64,000 nt of DNA, taken from contig JACEFZ010017895.1 of assembly GCA_014155875.1 (NCBI GenBank), positions 86,001 through 150,000 of the forward strand, read 5' to 3'. Shown here piece by piece: positions 39,747-51,304 of this stretch. Origin of the DNA: Cepaea nemoralis (Eukaryota; Mollusca; Gastropoda; Stylommatophora; Helicidae). The number at the start of each line of letters is the position of its first letter. Within the stretch, counting starts at the first letter, position 1. The notes below the pieces were generated by a model. The model saw only the letters and a list, made by a program, of their open reading frames with translations. It had not been told where the DNA came from and ran no database searches. The position numbers and the translations under genes were made by a program.

Positions 39747-39940
39747 ATGAAGATGCGGTATCTAATTAACCGTTCGGTCTTGTGTCTGCTGGTTGTCAGT
39801 GCTCTTTGTAGTGCTCAGGAGCTGCTGACGAACCCCAGCTTCGAGAATGGAGTGATCGGGTGGAACGGAGATGGCTTCACTTTACAGACAGACTCCAGCA
39901 TTTTCCACGAAGGAGCAGCCTCTGCGCTGTGTACAGGAAG
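39747..39940 (+). CDS. First coding exon of a secreted protein with a CBM4_9-like domain (possible endo-xylanase)
   Basis: This is the only frame in the window that looks like a host gene rather than a repeat. It starts MKMRYLINRSVLCLLVVSAL, a classic signal peptide with likely cleavage after CSA. QELLTNPSFENGVIGWNGDG and SIFHEGAASALCTGR follow, with the N-terminal pattern of carbohydrate-binding module family 4_9 (NPSFE..GW....G..S....R). In molluscs that module precedes GH10 endo-1,4-beta-xylanases, so a secreted polysaccharide-degrading enzyme is a reasonable inference. The exon ends AG at 39,940, followed by donor GTAGAT. The length of 194 bases leaves two bases of a split codon. ATG 39,747 is taken as start; Met3 is an alternative. 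I find no convincing second exon in the next 24 kb. Confidence 0.68.
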
Positions 39941-40024
39941 GTAGATATGTAGTTCTTTATTTCATTAAGTATTGATGTTTGTTAAGAACAGGGGAAATAC
40001 TATTTAGTCCTCTATAAGTAATGT

Positions 40025-40396
40025 AAATGCCTGGTTCCCATGTTAGCAACTCCTGGTCCCATGTTAGTAACTCCTGGTTCCCATGTTAGCAACTCCTGAT
40101 TCCCATGTTAGCAACTCCTGGTTCCCAAGTTAGCAACTTCTGGTTTCCATGTTAGCAACTCCTGGTTCCCATGTTAGCAACTTCTTGTTCCCATGTTAGC
40201 AACTCCTGGTTCCCAAGTTAGCAACTCCTGGTTCCCATGTTAGCAACTTCTTGTTCCCATGTTAGCAACTCCTGGTTCCCATGTTAGCAACTCCTGGTTC
40301 CCATGTTAGCAACTCCTGGTTCCCAAGTTAGCAACTCCTGGTCCCAAGTTATCAACTTTTTGTTCCCATGTTAGCAACTCCTGGTTCCCAAGTCGA
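40025..40396. repeat. 22-bp minisatellite in the presumed first intron
   Basis: About seventeen copies of CAACTCCTGGTTCCCATGTTAG occur head to tail. Variants include TTCTTGTTCC and CCCAAGTTAG. The array lies 85 bases after the presumed splice donor. Confidence 0.93.
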
Positions 40397-40462
40397 CTCA
40401 GCCTTGTTCTAACAGTCAGTAAGATGTATTCTGCAGCGGGATATTGCACAATATAATGAAAT

Positions 40463-40715
40463 AAACAAAGGTCTCCGTGGCGATGGCGTTGCGAACGAAA
40501 TTCGTAATCCCGGTTTCCCGCTTATGAAACACGGTGGTGACCGATTTGGCAGCAAACAGTGACGCGCTGGTTTTAACGTGTTGGTATGTGAGCCGCTCGT
40601 TAATAAAACAATGGCAAACTACTAAACGTAAACACTTGCCAAGACGTCAAAAACTGCAGTAAAATGCTGGTGTTGACTGCAACGGAATGTCAACAATATG
40701 CAACTTTAAAACAAA
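40463..40715 (+). mobile_element. SINE-1 copy
   Basis: The head reads CGTGGCGATGGCGTTGCGAA (box A-like), with a degraded box B at CTTATGAAACAC. The body CAATGGCAAACTACTAAACG and the end GTGTTGACTGCAACGGAATG then ATATGCAACTT follow the same order as the 37.6-kb copy. Confidence 0.78.
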
Positions 40716-41689
40716 AAAATAAAACAAAAAAGGCATTTATAGATCTTGAAGATGAACAATAAATACAACCACATGCATATATCTGACTGCGACCTCAATA
40801 ATATAATAATAAATATAATATATAATACATATATGCACATAATACGAGACATGACGGGACAATTAGAATAGTAAACAAAATATAATAATTACTAAGACAA
40901 GATATACATACAATATGAGACACTGCGAGGAAAATGAGGATAATAAAATAATATAATAATTACTAAAACAAGTTTGTTTCCGTTCGTTCGCTTTGTACTC
41001 GAGCGAAGTCCACGCTGAACTGATTTTTGCGTATGGGCGAGCTTTTCTCATTACAGTGTCCCTCGCTATCAGGTGAACCGACTAAACATTCTGAAGTACT
41101 TGTAATTTACGTCCCAAAGTTAAGGACGAGACATAAACGTTTACATTTAACTGGCCAGTGTAGAGAGACAACCCCCTATCTCGTCACCAGCGTACCGAAA
41201 GTTTAAGAGCGTGCGCTTTTAACTGTTTTGTAAGATAAAATACAAGGCACCTATCCGGCGTTTCGATGAAGAACAACACATATTATAAAAAAATAAGATT
41301 AATATAAATGAAAACACACATTAAATGAACACTGAAACACTCTTGTAATGTTATTAAACATTGGAATGTGTTTTCTTGGTGCGGATATCGTAACGTAGAC
41401 AAAACATCGTCAATGGTACGAATATCCTGGAAAGACAACCACACAATGTGGGTTTAGCGACCAGCACTCTGTAGCTGAAACCACATAAATATATTACTTC
41501 CAGAAGATGGCGGTTGTAAACCGCGTTGGTTTCGATTTGGAGATATAATTATTTGTTTTGTGCGTACTCTTAACATCAATCTGTTCAAATAAAGATGAAC
41601 CTACGACAGGTCCAACAAACTGGTAGGGAATTTGTTTGTTCAAGTATTATGGTTCAAGAATTATGGCGGCAATTGAAAGAAAAGCGCAA
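40716..41689. other. Unassigned AT-rich sequence, perhaps LINE 5' UTR
   Basis: No coding motif is visible. Two GAGACA..GCGAGGA/ACGGGACA-like segments (40,850-40,940) repeat loosely with ATAATAATTACTAA. The region immediately precedes a LINE endonuclease and may include its untranslated leader. Confidence 0.4.
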
Positions 41690-42849
41690 CTTTATCATCG
41701 TTCACGCCGGAAACACACCGAAGCCGAACAACAAGCGACCAACAATAGCTAAATTATGAAACAGAAAAGGGATATTCGCGATTTGGAGGGTTACTGGTCT
41801 AGAAAACAAGGAACCAGTTCTCGTAGAGTTTATGAAAAAATCAAATATTCAAATATTAGGACTCGCAGATACTAGGAAAAAGGGGCAGAACACAAAACAA
41901 ACACATCAAAGTTACGTTCTTATATGGAGTGGCGTCGATCAGCGAGCTACAGCTAAACATGGAGTCGATGTTTTGTTACACCCAGAAAAAGCGAAAGCCA
42001 TTATCAACACTAAATGTATATCGGAAAGAATAATACTAATACAGATCAAAGAAGGATATAGAACAACAACTTTTATACAGACATCCGCCCCATGTAACGA
42101 CATTTACAGCGATGAAGACAAAGACGAATATTTTGACAACCTTGCAGACACATTAAACAATGTCAGGGAGACAGATGAACTTATTGTGATGGGTGATTTC
42201 AACGGACGAATAGGCACACGAAGAACATTGTGGGATGAATGCATGGGACCATTCAGCGACGCGGAGACTGAATGTAATAGCAACGGTCAACACCTACTCA
42301 ACATATGCTCCGAACACGGACTAGTAATAGCAAATAGGTTTTTTCCAACATCGTTGTAGCCACACAAAAACCTGGTATAAATGGAATGACATAAATCTCA
42401 GATTGACTTTATTCTACTTAGGAAATCAGACAGTAGACTACTATTGGATTCAAGAGCACTCCCAATTGCAAATGTTGATACTGATCATAAACTAGTCATA
42501 ATACAAAAGATTTCAACATACAGGAAAATAAGAAACAAAAAGATAACAACACATGTCATCAATTATAGAAGGCGTCTGGAAAAATATGGCTAAAGACGAA
42601 GTAAATCAAGAAATACAAACTACATAAGAACATCCCTGATCATTACTCTAGCGTAGATAAGGTATAGTCAATTTTCAAGGCTGCCATGCTTGACACACTG
42701 GAAAATAAATGTGGAACAAATAAAGTAGGGCAGGACAAAAGATTAAGAACAGCTTGGTGGAACAACGAAGTTAAAGATAGCGTATTCAAAAAGAAGGTAG
42801 GGTCCAAAAAATGGATCACAACTAAATCTGAACTAGACTATGTTACTTA
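41690..42849 (+). pseudogene. LINE (L-41k) endonuclease domain
   Basis: The frame runs GIFAIWRVTGLENKEPVLVE, MKKSNIQILGLADTRKKGQ, RIILIQIKEG and ELIVMGDFNGRIG (about 42,180-42,215), then LLNICSEHGLVIANRFF to a stop at 42,357. In shifted frames it continues with TWYKWND, SQIDFILLRKSDSR and ANVDTDHKLVII (about 42,370-42,500). These are the APE endonuclease blocks in order. AWWNNEVKDSVFKKK (about 42,750) starts the linker to the RT. Interrupted at about 42,850 by another element. Confidence 0.85.
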
Positions 42850-43467
42850 TATTCCCGTGTGTTGCCGGGGCCCATAAGGGAAGCAAATAATAGCAACACT
42901 GCCGCCTACCACGCATGTCGTAAGAGGCGACTAAGGAGGCTTGATGGTTGCGTCGCCCTGCTACTGAGTGAGTGCGTGGCGCGACACTGTGAGCTGTGGG
43001 TTTCGTGTGAAATGCTTTTGAATCTGCCCGAGGTTTTTTGGAACGTGACTGCATGTTCGGAGCGATGGCAGATGGCTATGTCCCAGAGTTGACCGGTTTT
43101 TGCCTTATGCAGAAATGCGTGGCTGCTGGGCTTCTGGTTGACTGCCACTACCATCGACGATGAACTGTATTTCGTGGACTGTGTGGGTGAACATCTAGGA
43201 AACATCCAGATGGGAAAATGACTGCCGATTCCATCAGAAATGAACTGGGTGTTTTGTGAGGGACTATTGTGTTGACATTCTGGCGGCGGCATTATGCACA
43301 GTGTATCTGTGCGGGCTGTTGTTTGTCGAGACTCCTGTCTTTTCCACTTTTCACATTGGGCAGTGGGGAGCATTTTGTGTGATATTCACTGGCACAGGAA
43401 CGGAGCATAATGGGGACGACCCGTTGCTGTCAAGTTGGAACTGCGACTAACTAACTAACTAACTAAG
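42850..43467 (+). mobile_element. 0.6-kb non-autonomous element with (CTAA)n tail inside L-41k
   Basis: It begins near TATTCCCGTGTGTTGCCGGG, includes ACGCATGTCGTAAGAGGCGA, a motif I believe recurs in many invertebrate LINE leaders, and ends CTAACTAACTAACTAACTAA at 43,446-43,465. The LINE linker resumes with ARRNAIR-like and EFWRIYGEQMATLSKDSP coding after it. It may be a deletion derivative of the RNase H LINE, which has the same tail. Target duplication is unclear (TTACTTATA against AGTTATA). Confidence 0.6.
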
Positions 43468-43970
43468 TTATAGAATAGCACGATGAAACGCCATAAGGAC
43501 AATTAGAGCATGAAAATATGAATTCTGGAGAATATACGGTGAACAGATGGCGACCCTTAGCAAAGACTCCCCAAGAAAATTTTATAAAATTTTCAATAAA
43601 ATGAGAAACAGAGATGCCTGATACAACCCAACCACCATAATAAATAGCAAAATAGATATACCATTATCTAATCCACAACAAAGACTAGCAAGGTGGGCAG
43701 AATACTTTCAAGAACCCCACACATAACACAACATTTCACTTTTGTACCTTAAAGCTATGGACAACAAGAACCAAACTTCATCCCGACAGAAGTCAAAGCA
43801 GTTATACAGAAAATTCCTAAAAACAAATCACCGGGTCCTGATGGAATAACCACAGAAGCTATTCAGGCCTGTGGGAAAACAGGAGTTAAATGGCTAACAA
43901 GACTTTTCAGTATAGCATGGGAAGAAAGAAAAGTTACAGACGACTGGCGACAGGCAATAATAGTACCAAT
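43468..43970 (+). pseudogene. L-41k LINE linker and RT start
   Basis: Frames read MATLSKDSPRKFYKIFNKMR and RLARWAEYFQEPH. Then EVKAVIQKIPKNKSPGPDGI and WLTRLFSIAWEERKVTDDWR lead to AIIVPI, conserved steps before RT block A. The frame is cut at VPI by the Y element. Confidence 0.85.
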
Positions 43971-45630
43971 TCCACCCCTCTCCCGATGTGTCTCCACTTT
44001 GTCGCGGTTGGGGGGGGGGGGGGGCGCTTGCGTGTCCCAGTGACCCCATGTGCTATGCCGATGGATGAACAACTACATGTCGGACAGCTCTTAGAATAGG
44101 GGCCAGCCTAAACGAGACAAAACCGGCGGCTCTGCAAGTAGACTGATGATAGCAGTCAAAGTCTAAATCAGGCTCACGATGCCACTAATTTTTGGTCCGG
44201 ACACATACTTGAACGCTCCCAGTCAAGAGATATGGCTGAACGCCTCTAAGCCATAAACCCTCGGATGTGAGAGCCGGGCCGATACCCACCTACCGAAAAA
44301 TGGAGGTGAGATGCTGAGCACGCTGCATGCTCAGTTCAGATACTTGTTCGAAGGCTCTCAGATGGGGGATATGAGGGATCCCCGGATGAGAGGGCCTGGC
44401 CGTTTCTCGTTCACTGCTGCACGAAGGTAAGGTGCTGAGCCGGCAGCACATGTAGCCTACCTCGTGAGCGAGTACTAAAGGTAGAAAACGTGCCCATGTC
44501 GCATGTAATTGTTACGAAAATGTCTGGATCTGTACTCATAGAGAGTTTAGTCAAAGGTCTCATTAACACGAAATGGAAAGCTTGGCTAGCGAATCCTTTG
44601 CGTGGTCCGAAGTCCGAAGCGAAAGCTTACCTTGTGGATGTCGTCCACAGACTGACCGTTCCTGGTTTGTGCGGGCAGCGGCGAGTGGCTAACAAAATGT
44701 CCAATATATGGAAGTGAGGAATTAAAGGAGTCATGAGCAGGATATGGCGAGTCCTCGGGTGAGCCCAGTCTCAGAGCAATACGTGCCGGCTCTGCAATTA
44801 TGGAAGCCTCCTTGCATAGTGGGGAATGCCCATGGACTGTACCTGCCTTCCCTTGAGGGTTGACCGTGAAGTCGTTGACCGTTATACCTTGACCAGCTGA
44901 GATGAAGGCGACACCACAATAGTAAATGTCTAACGTGCCTCGAAACTCGAGAAAGCCTAACCTCATTAAAAATGCCGGCCGAAGTCGGAAGTGCCAGCTT
45001 ACGGGTGGCAAAATAAAAATTGGCATGCGCAATTACGTCCGAGTGAAATGTCTATCGTGCTGTGCGAATGTCTCTGGTGCTAGGAACATAAGTTTTCCGA
45101 ATGCCCGTTGGTCCCGGAACAGCTCTAATTGGGCACAGCGACAAGCACATGTTCGAATCGAAAGCTCGCTGAGTGGATACCGTCTACAGTTCGACCGTCC
45201 CTGGTTTGTGCGGAGAGCGGCCCATAGCGAACGAAAGGCCCAATACACTGAAGTGAGGAATTAAAGCAGCCATGAGCAGGACGTGGCGATTCCTAAGGTG
45301 AGCCAGCACCAGGGTGCTATGTGTCGGCCCTGCAACTATGGAAGCCCCCCCCCCCTCCCCCTGGATGGCGGATAATGCCCATGGACTGTCCCTGACTTCC
45401 ACTGAGGGCCGATCGTGAAGTTTTCGACCGTTCTAACTTGACTGACCAGCTGGGATGTGGACGGCACCACAAAAGTGAGAGTCTCCCAGGAATGCTAACC
45501 TGTCAAAAATGCACGCTGAATGTCGGATGTGTTTGCCTAAGGGTTTCGGCCCAAGGGTGCCTAACCAGACACACCGCAATCACATCTGGAAAAAAGCAAC
45601 AACTCCGGATGAACGCAAAGCAGAAGAAGA
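43971..45630 (+). mobile_element. Y element copy 2 (1,660 bp, internally duplicated)
   Basis: AGTACCAAT stands at 43,962-43,970 and 45,631-45,639, a 9-base target duplication; removing the insert rejoins RT coding across VPI-WKKKG. The element begins TCCACCCCTCTCCCGATGTG and ends GCAGAAGAAGA. About 44,520-44,930 is repeated at 45,090-45,480, which accounts for most of the size difference from copy 1 (33,628-34,667). Runs of 12 G at 44,012 and 14 C at about 45,347 are notable. No protein motif. Confidence 0.85.
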
Positions 45631-45880
45631 AGTACCAATATGGAAAAAGAAAGGCAATATGAGAGAGTGCGAAACATACAGAGGTATATCACTACTGAGC
45701 CGTATAGGGAAAATGTACGCAAAACTATTGGACCAAAGAGCTAGACCCATAGATGAACAACAGTTAAGCAAAGCACAATTCGATTTTCGGAAAAGTAAAA
45801 GTTGCACTGATGCACTATTTACACTTAGACAAATATGTGGCGGAGAAAAACAATCGAATATAGTGACAATTTACTAACCT
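45631..45880 (+). pseudogene. L-41k LINE RT finger region (resumed)
   Basis: The frame reads WKKKGNMRECETYRGISLLS, RIGKMYAKLLDQRARPID, QLSKAQFDFRKSKSCTDALF and TLRQI, RT blocks 1-2. It stops at about 45,860, where a different LINE begins. Confidence 0.87.
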
Positions 45881-46500
45881 CATTTGGTGTGGATTCCCAG
45901 AAGTGGCAGTGCTTAAGTGACATATTAGGTCACGAGAGAAATGTTATATTTTGTGGCGATTTCAACGCTAAAGGCAGATCATGGGAAAAAATTTCCTTTA
46001 ACACACAGAAGGAGGAGCTCGAGACTGCACTTGAAACCATTGACCTGGTGTGTATCAACAGTGGCTGTGTCACTGGGACAGCAAGTCGTCCAGGTGATGA
46101 GAAGAGTGTTATTGATCTGGCACTGGTTTCTCCTTCACTCATTACAGTGTATAGATGGGGTGTCCTAGGGTACCACGGCAGCGACCACCACCCTTGCAGC
46201 ATACTGGTGGAGAAAGGCAGAACAAGGCAGCACAAGTCAACGGTCAAGTCTTTCCAGTATGACAGTATAGGGCAAGAAGTGGTAAAATAAGGCGTGACAA
46301 GCTCAGAAATCTCCAGGGCAGGAAAAAAAGATGGAAGCAGCCACCTTGGTGGAATTTTAAGGTGGAAAAGGACTGGGTGGATAAGCGTAGTGCTAGAAGG
46401 AAATGGCGAAACGCCAAGAAGAATAGAATTGCCAATCCTAGTCCCTGCATTCACTTAGAAAGAGGGATGCACACAAAAGTTATCTATTTAAAAAAACAAA
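45881..46500 (+). pseudogene. LINE endonuclease C-terminal half (I/Nimb-like)
   Basis: An open frame to 46,290 reads ERNVIFCGDFNAKGRSWEK, LVCINSGCVTGTASRPGDEK, SVIDLALVSPSLI and LGYHGSDHHPCSILV. The GDFNA and SDHHP blocks identify the phosphoesterase domain of I/R1/Nimb-type LINEs. Broken frames then give KRRWKQPPWWNFKVEKDWVD and RRKWRNAKKNR (46,310-46,430), the usual linker. It could be the 5' half of the family whose RNase H end lies at 3.6, 17.6 and 35.0 kb. Confidence 0.82.
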
Positions 46501-47000
46501 ACTTGTTAAGGTGATTAAAAGTGAAACATAGGTAGAAGTATGTCAAAGAGTAAGCACAGACAAGTCACTGAAATTGTTCTGGCGACTACATAAAAGCATG
46601 AGTGGGGTAGTCAAGAATAAGAGTGTAGCGTAGCGTATACTACTAAGATGGAATATAGACCAAAGTAGATACAAAATAGTCTTCTACGAATAGAGAGTCT
46701 AACCACTGCTAAAGAAGCGATAAAAAGGCTCGCAATCCTAGACGGATGATTTTCAGAGTCCCAGAACGTATCACTACTTCTAAACAGTGCCAGGCGGAAC
46801 GTTATGACTACCAACCGTAGTCAAAGAAAGACAGTATGCCAATGGATTCCTGCTAACGTGCCTGGATACAAAGTGAGCGGGACCCCCCCCCCCCCCCCTT
46901 CCAATCTAAATTATTCTCACGACAAGGAGGTAGACAGATTGGTATTTATATAATTATGTATAGACACAATACTTTCACTCGTCACACAATCTTATGATAC
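46501..47000. repeat. Dispersed repeat shared with about 7,985-8,215
   Basis: AGAGTCCCAGAACG, CTTCTAAACAGTGCCAGGCG and AGACAGTATGCCAATGG align with the 8-kb copy. A run of about 15 C lies at 46,884-46,899. From 46,501 to 46,730 decayed LINE linker is possible but not clear. Confidence 0.45.
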
Positions 47001-48112
47001 TACTAGATCTAATTTGATAATGACAAAAGCTGGTTGTTACGTTTATAGCTACAACAGAAAACATTTAATGCTAAAAACACTGTGTGAGATCGACGGGGCA
47101 CTCACTGTCACATAAGGGATACGCAGATCTCTGGTTCAGCTTAAATGTCTACAAGAATATTCTGTTCTATGGCAAAGTTCAATTGGTGAAGATGCAAATC
47201 GTCGACTTGTATACTTTGTCGATAGCGGACAGTTTAATGAATGCTGTGAAGTGGCAAACGGGAGGTCAGCCACTTAACTTCTGGTTCTTTGCCTCCTGAA
47301 TAAGCTGATATTGGCTGACAGTCCGGGTAGTGGTATGGACACCACAGTCGGCTGTATCAGTGTGAGTGGTGCGTAGCTCAGTCACCGGTCGTGACTACGG
47401 CTACTGTTGATCAGGGTGCAGGCTCTGCGAATGGCATTATTGAGAAGGGGTGAATAATCCTTCAAGACAGAGTTGTAAAGTCTTTGTACCTGCACTATTC
47501 CGTCATGGCCTACACATGTCTCAAACAGAAAGTCTATGATAGCATGGGCTATCTGTCTTTACATACTATAATTCCTTATACTGAGATCTACAAAAGCACA
47601 CTGATCTAATGGAAAACAGCACACAAATGATATTCTATCCCTTCTTCCTCATGTAGTTAAATCGAATATGTGTAACCACTCAGACGTTCTACTCTAAAGA
47701 CTAATGTTCTAATAATATATATTCTAAGTCATGATTAATCGTGGAAACACACGAACCACACAATGAATTCACATCACATATTATCGGATAAATTAAATGG
47801 AATGAAATAAATTCACACGCCACAACTACGACGTCACGATATACATTAGCACACCATGAAATCTATGAAACAAAACCAGTCATCGTCCAAGTACTTGATG
47901 AATTAAATGGAAAAAAAAATCAAATCAGACACCACAACAATAACGTCACGATGTATATGATTCAACCATTAAATCTATGAACAACCACAAGTTATCTTCC
48001 ATAGTTATGAGTTTAAATTCCAGCATTCATCATCCTTATCTTCAGTAAAACATTATTAATTATCCAGAAGATTTCTTAGCTAGGTTTAAGTTGTTGTTTT
48101 TTCTGTTTTGTT
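47001..48112. other. Unassigned sequence with a two-copy tandem repeat near 47,750-47,985
   Basis: No gene is recognised. At 47,757-47,870 and 47,895-47,985, segments sharing GATAAATTAAATGGAA/GATGAATTAAATGGAA, CGTCACGAT and AAATCTATGAA form a diverged tandem pair of about 125 bases. A 71-codon open frame at 47,084-47,299 shows no motif. Confidence 0.45.
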
Positions 48113-48315
48113 CGCATATCCTTTACAGGACATCGCTGTCAACATCAACAGCTTTCAGCTGATTGTTTATTTCTTGCAAGATTACGCTCAGTAGTTTGCC
48201 ATTGCTTTCTGAGCGACCAGCTCACATACCGCGTAAGTTAACGATGCGGAGAGAACCGCTACCAATTCTCGCGCAACGTAACGTTACTCAGAGAGTGTAC
48301 GGGATTACGGAGAAA
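48113..48315 (-). mobile_element. SINE-1 copy
   Basis: ATATCCTTTACAGGACATCG (48,116), TCAGCTGATTGTTTATTTC, CTCAGTAGTTTGCCATTGC and ACGGGATTACGGAGAAAG align base for base over most of their length with 2,520-2,748. Confidence 0.78.
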
Positions 48316-48465
48316 GTCGTGTAACACCTATATCACGGAGACCGGCAGGGTTAAGATTACCTTCATTATAATCAGGACCGATATTGGGGCTGGATAATTC
48401 CCCCATGGTTTGATCTTGATAGTGGGCGATCTTGGACCACGTGTTAATAATCTGACTATGGTGAG

Positions 48466-48861
48466 TTTAGTTTAGTTTAGTTTAGTCGATGAACCAACAT
48501 CGCGACACGCGGGTGTAACCCATAAGTGCTCCGTTCTTCTCCTAACTCAAGCCTGAGTCCGGAGAGACTCAGCTCTGTGCACTAACTCCGTAGCACCCTC
48601 GAGGATCCTTAAATACTTTGGCTAGATTTTTAATTCTTAATTTTGCCCCGGCAGCGACATTAGGCTACTCTTTTTCGATTTCCAACTGCCAAGGGAATTG
48701 TTACGTGCGCAACAATACACACGGGCGTCCGATCTCACTACCCAGATGCCGGGGAAATTTTATTGTTAGAAGTCCCGGTCCTTACCGGAGCATGAACCCG
48801 GGACCTCCAGCACTCGAGGCAGACACCATAACTCGAGACCACTCAGTCCCTTTAGCTAAGG
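48466..48861 (-). mobile_element. SINE-2: tRNA-headed SINE with (CTAAA)n tail and perfect target duplication
   Basis: TGACTATGGTGAG occurs at 48,453-48,465 and 48,862-48,874. On the minus strand the element starts CTTAGCTAAAGGGACTGAG. It has a box A-like GAGTGGTCTCGAG and box B-like GGTCCCGGGTTCATGCTCC (about 48,805-48,787), and ends CTAAACTAAACTAAACTAAA (48,485-48,466). It is 396 bases long with no open frame. Only one copy is in the window. Confidence 0.82.
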
Positions 48862-48940
48862 TGACTATGGTGAGATCAAGATTAATAAATAATAATTAAC
48901 CGTAACCGATTTACTCTCTTAACTAATTCCTTCGACTTAC

Positions 48941-50446
<1,506 letters not shown>

Positions 50447-50450
<4 letters not shown>

Positions 50451-50640
50451 AAATCAAATCAAATCAAATCAACTTTATTAGGGTCACAAATTGGGCGCGC
50501 AGGCCCGTCTTACATTCGGCCCTTCCAATCACTCGTCTCTCGTTCATCAAGAGCATTATACATTTACATAGGAAGAAAAATAAACATTGTGAAATGAATG
50601 TTGTAAACATAAACAAGGCAAATTACCATGTAATGAGGCC
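50447..50640 (-). mobile_element. Retroposon 3' end with (ATTTG)n tail
   Basis: AAATCAAATCAAATCAAATC (50,447-) followed by AACTTTATTAGGGTCACAAA is, on the minus strand, a polyadenylation-like AATAAAGTTG and then GATTT repeats. That is a typical LINE or SINE 3' terminus. The remaining 130 bases show no coding. Confidence 0.5.
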
Positions 50641-50968
50641 CATCTCCCACGTACCCATACATCACCCCACCCACACACACCCCCACCTACCCACACACAC
50701 GCACTCCAAGGGACACATACATACCCCACCAACCGACCCATCCCCCTCCCGCACATCCCCCACCCACACTCCCCTCACCTGTTCCCCCAACCAAATCACA
50801 CTCGCCACCCACAAACATTCCCCCACCAACCCACATATTCCACGCCCACCCACATACACATCCTAACCCACACATCCTCTCCCCATCCACACCTCAAACC
50901 ACCCATCACCCAGCCACATCTACATTGACCACATATTTCCCACCCACGCACCACAATCCCCCCTCCCC
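50641..50968. repeat. Minisatellite of CCCACACA/CCCACCCA type (left block)
   Basis: C/A-rich irregular repeats are continuous in character with 55,857-57,170. The pol-less LTR element is inserted between the two blocks. Confidence 0.88.
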
Positions 50969-51279
50969 TGTAACAGTAAAGGGAGTAGTTTAGGAGTAAA
51001 GAGTTAAGGAATGCTGCGCATTCCTTGACTAGTGGGAAAACCATAGCTAGTGAACGTGTGTGCACGAATGAAGAAGTGTATCTAGGCTGGGACACACGTC
51101 ACTTGGGGGTCAGCTAGCAAGATGGTAGGAAAACATGTAAACATCGGGATTTGAACCTACCATCATTATGCGGTAGTTGAACGATTCGACTAATAAAGAA
51201 TGTTCTAAACAACGGAGACTTGTGTCCTATACGATCACGTGCCTTCTAACCTGTGTGTAACACCTCTACACTGTAATAC
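50969..51279 (+). repeat. 5' LTR of the pol-less element (311 bp)
   Basis: I find no difference from 55,546-55,856. It contains AATAAA at about 51,193. On its minus strand there is a tRNA-like stretch at 51,193-51,138. Confidence 0.95.
51138..51193 (-). other. Antisense tRNA-like segment within the LTR
   Basis: On the minus strand, TAGTCGAATCG resembles a box A. ACTACCGCATAATGATGGTAG forms a possible anticodon arm (CTACC/GGTAG with CAT in the loop), and GGTTCAAATCC is a perfect box B consensus. The loop is longer than seven bases and no paired acceptor stem is evident, so it is not a functional tRNA gene. The same sequence recurs in the 3' LTR. Confidence 0.5.
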
Positions 51280-51288
51280 AGGTTGATT

Positions 51289-51304
51289 TGGTGCCTTTGA
51301 CCTC
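51289..51304 (+). promoter_or_regulatory. Candidate primer-binding site
   Basis: TGGTGCCTTTGACCTC begins nine bases after the 5' LTR. It starts with TGG, the complement of a tRNA CCA end. I could not assign the tRNA. Confidence 0.5.

Noticed and set aside
40025..40396. Possible CRISPR-like array of regularly spaced repeats
   Set aside because: The units are contiguous 22-base repeats without unique spacers in a eukaryotic context; it is a minisatellite.
47084..47299. 71-codon frame as a possible second exon of the CBM-containing gene
   Set aside because: The residues do not match the expected continuation of a carbohydrate-binding module, and the flanks lack convincing splice sites.
51138..51193. 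A functional tRNA gene in the LTR
   Set aside because: A and B box-like motifs exist, but the anticodon loop is too long and no acceptor stem pairs.
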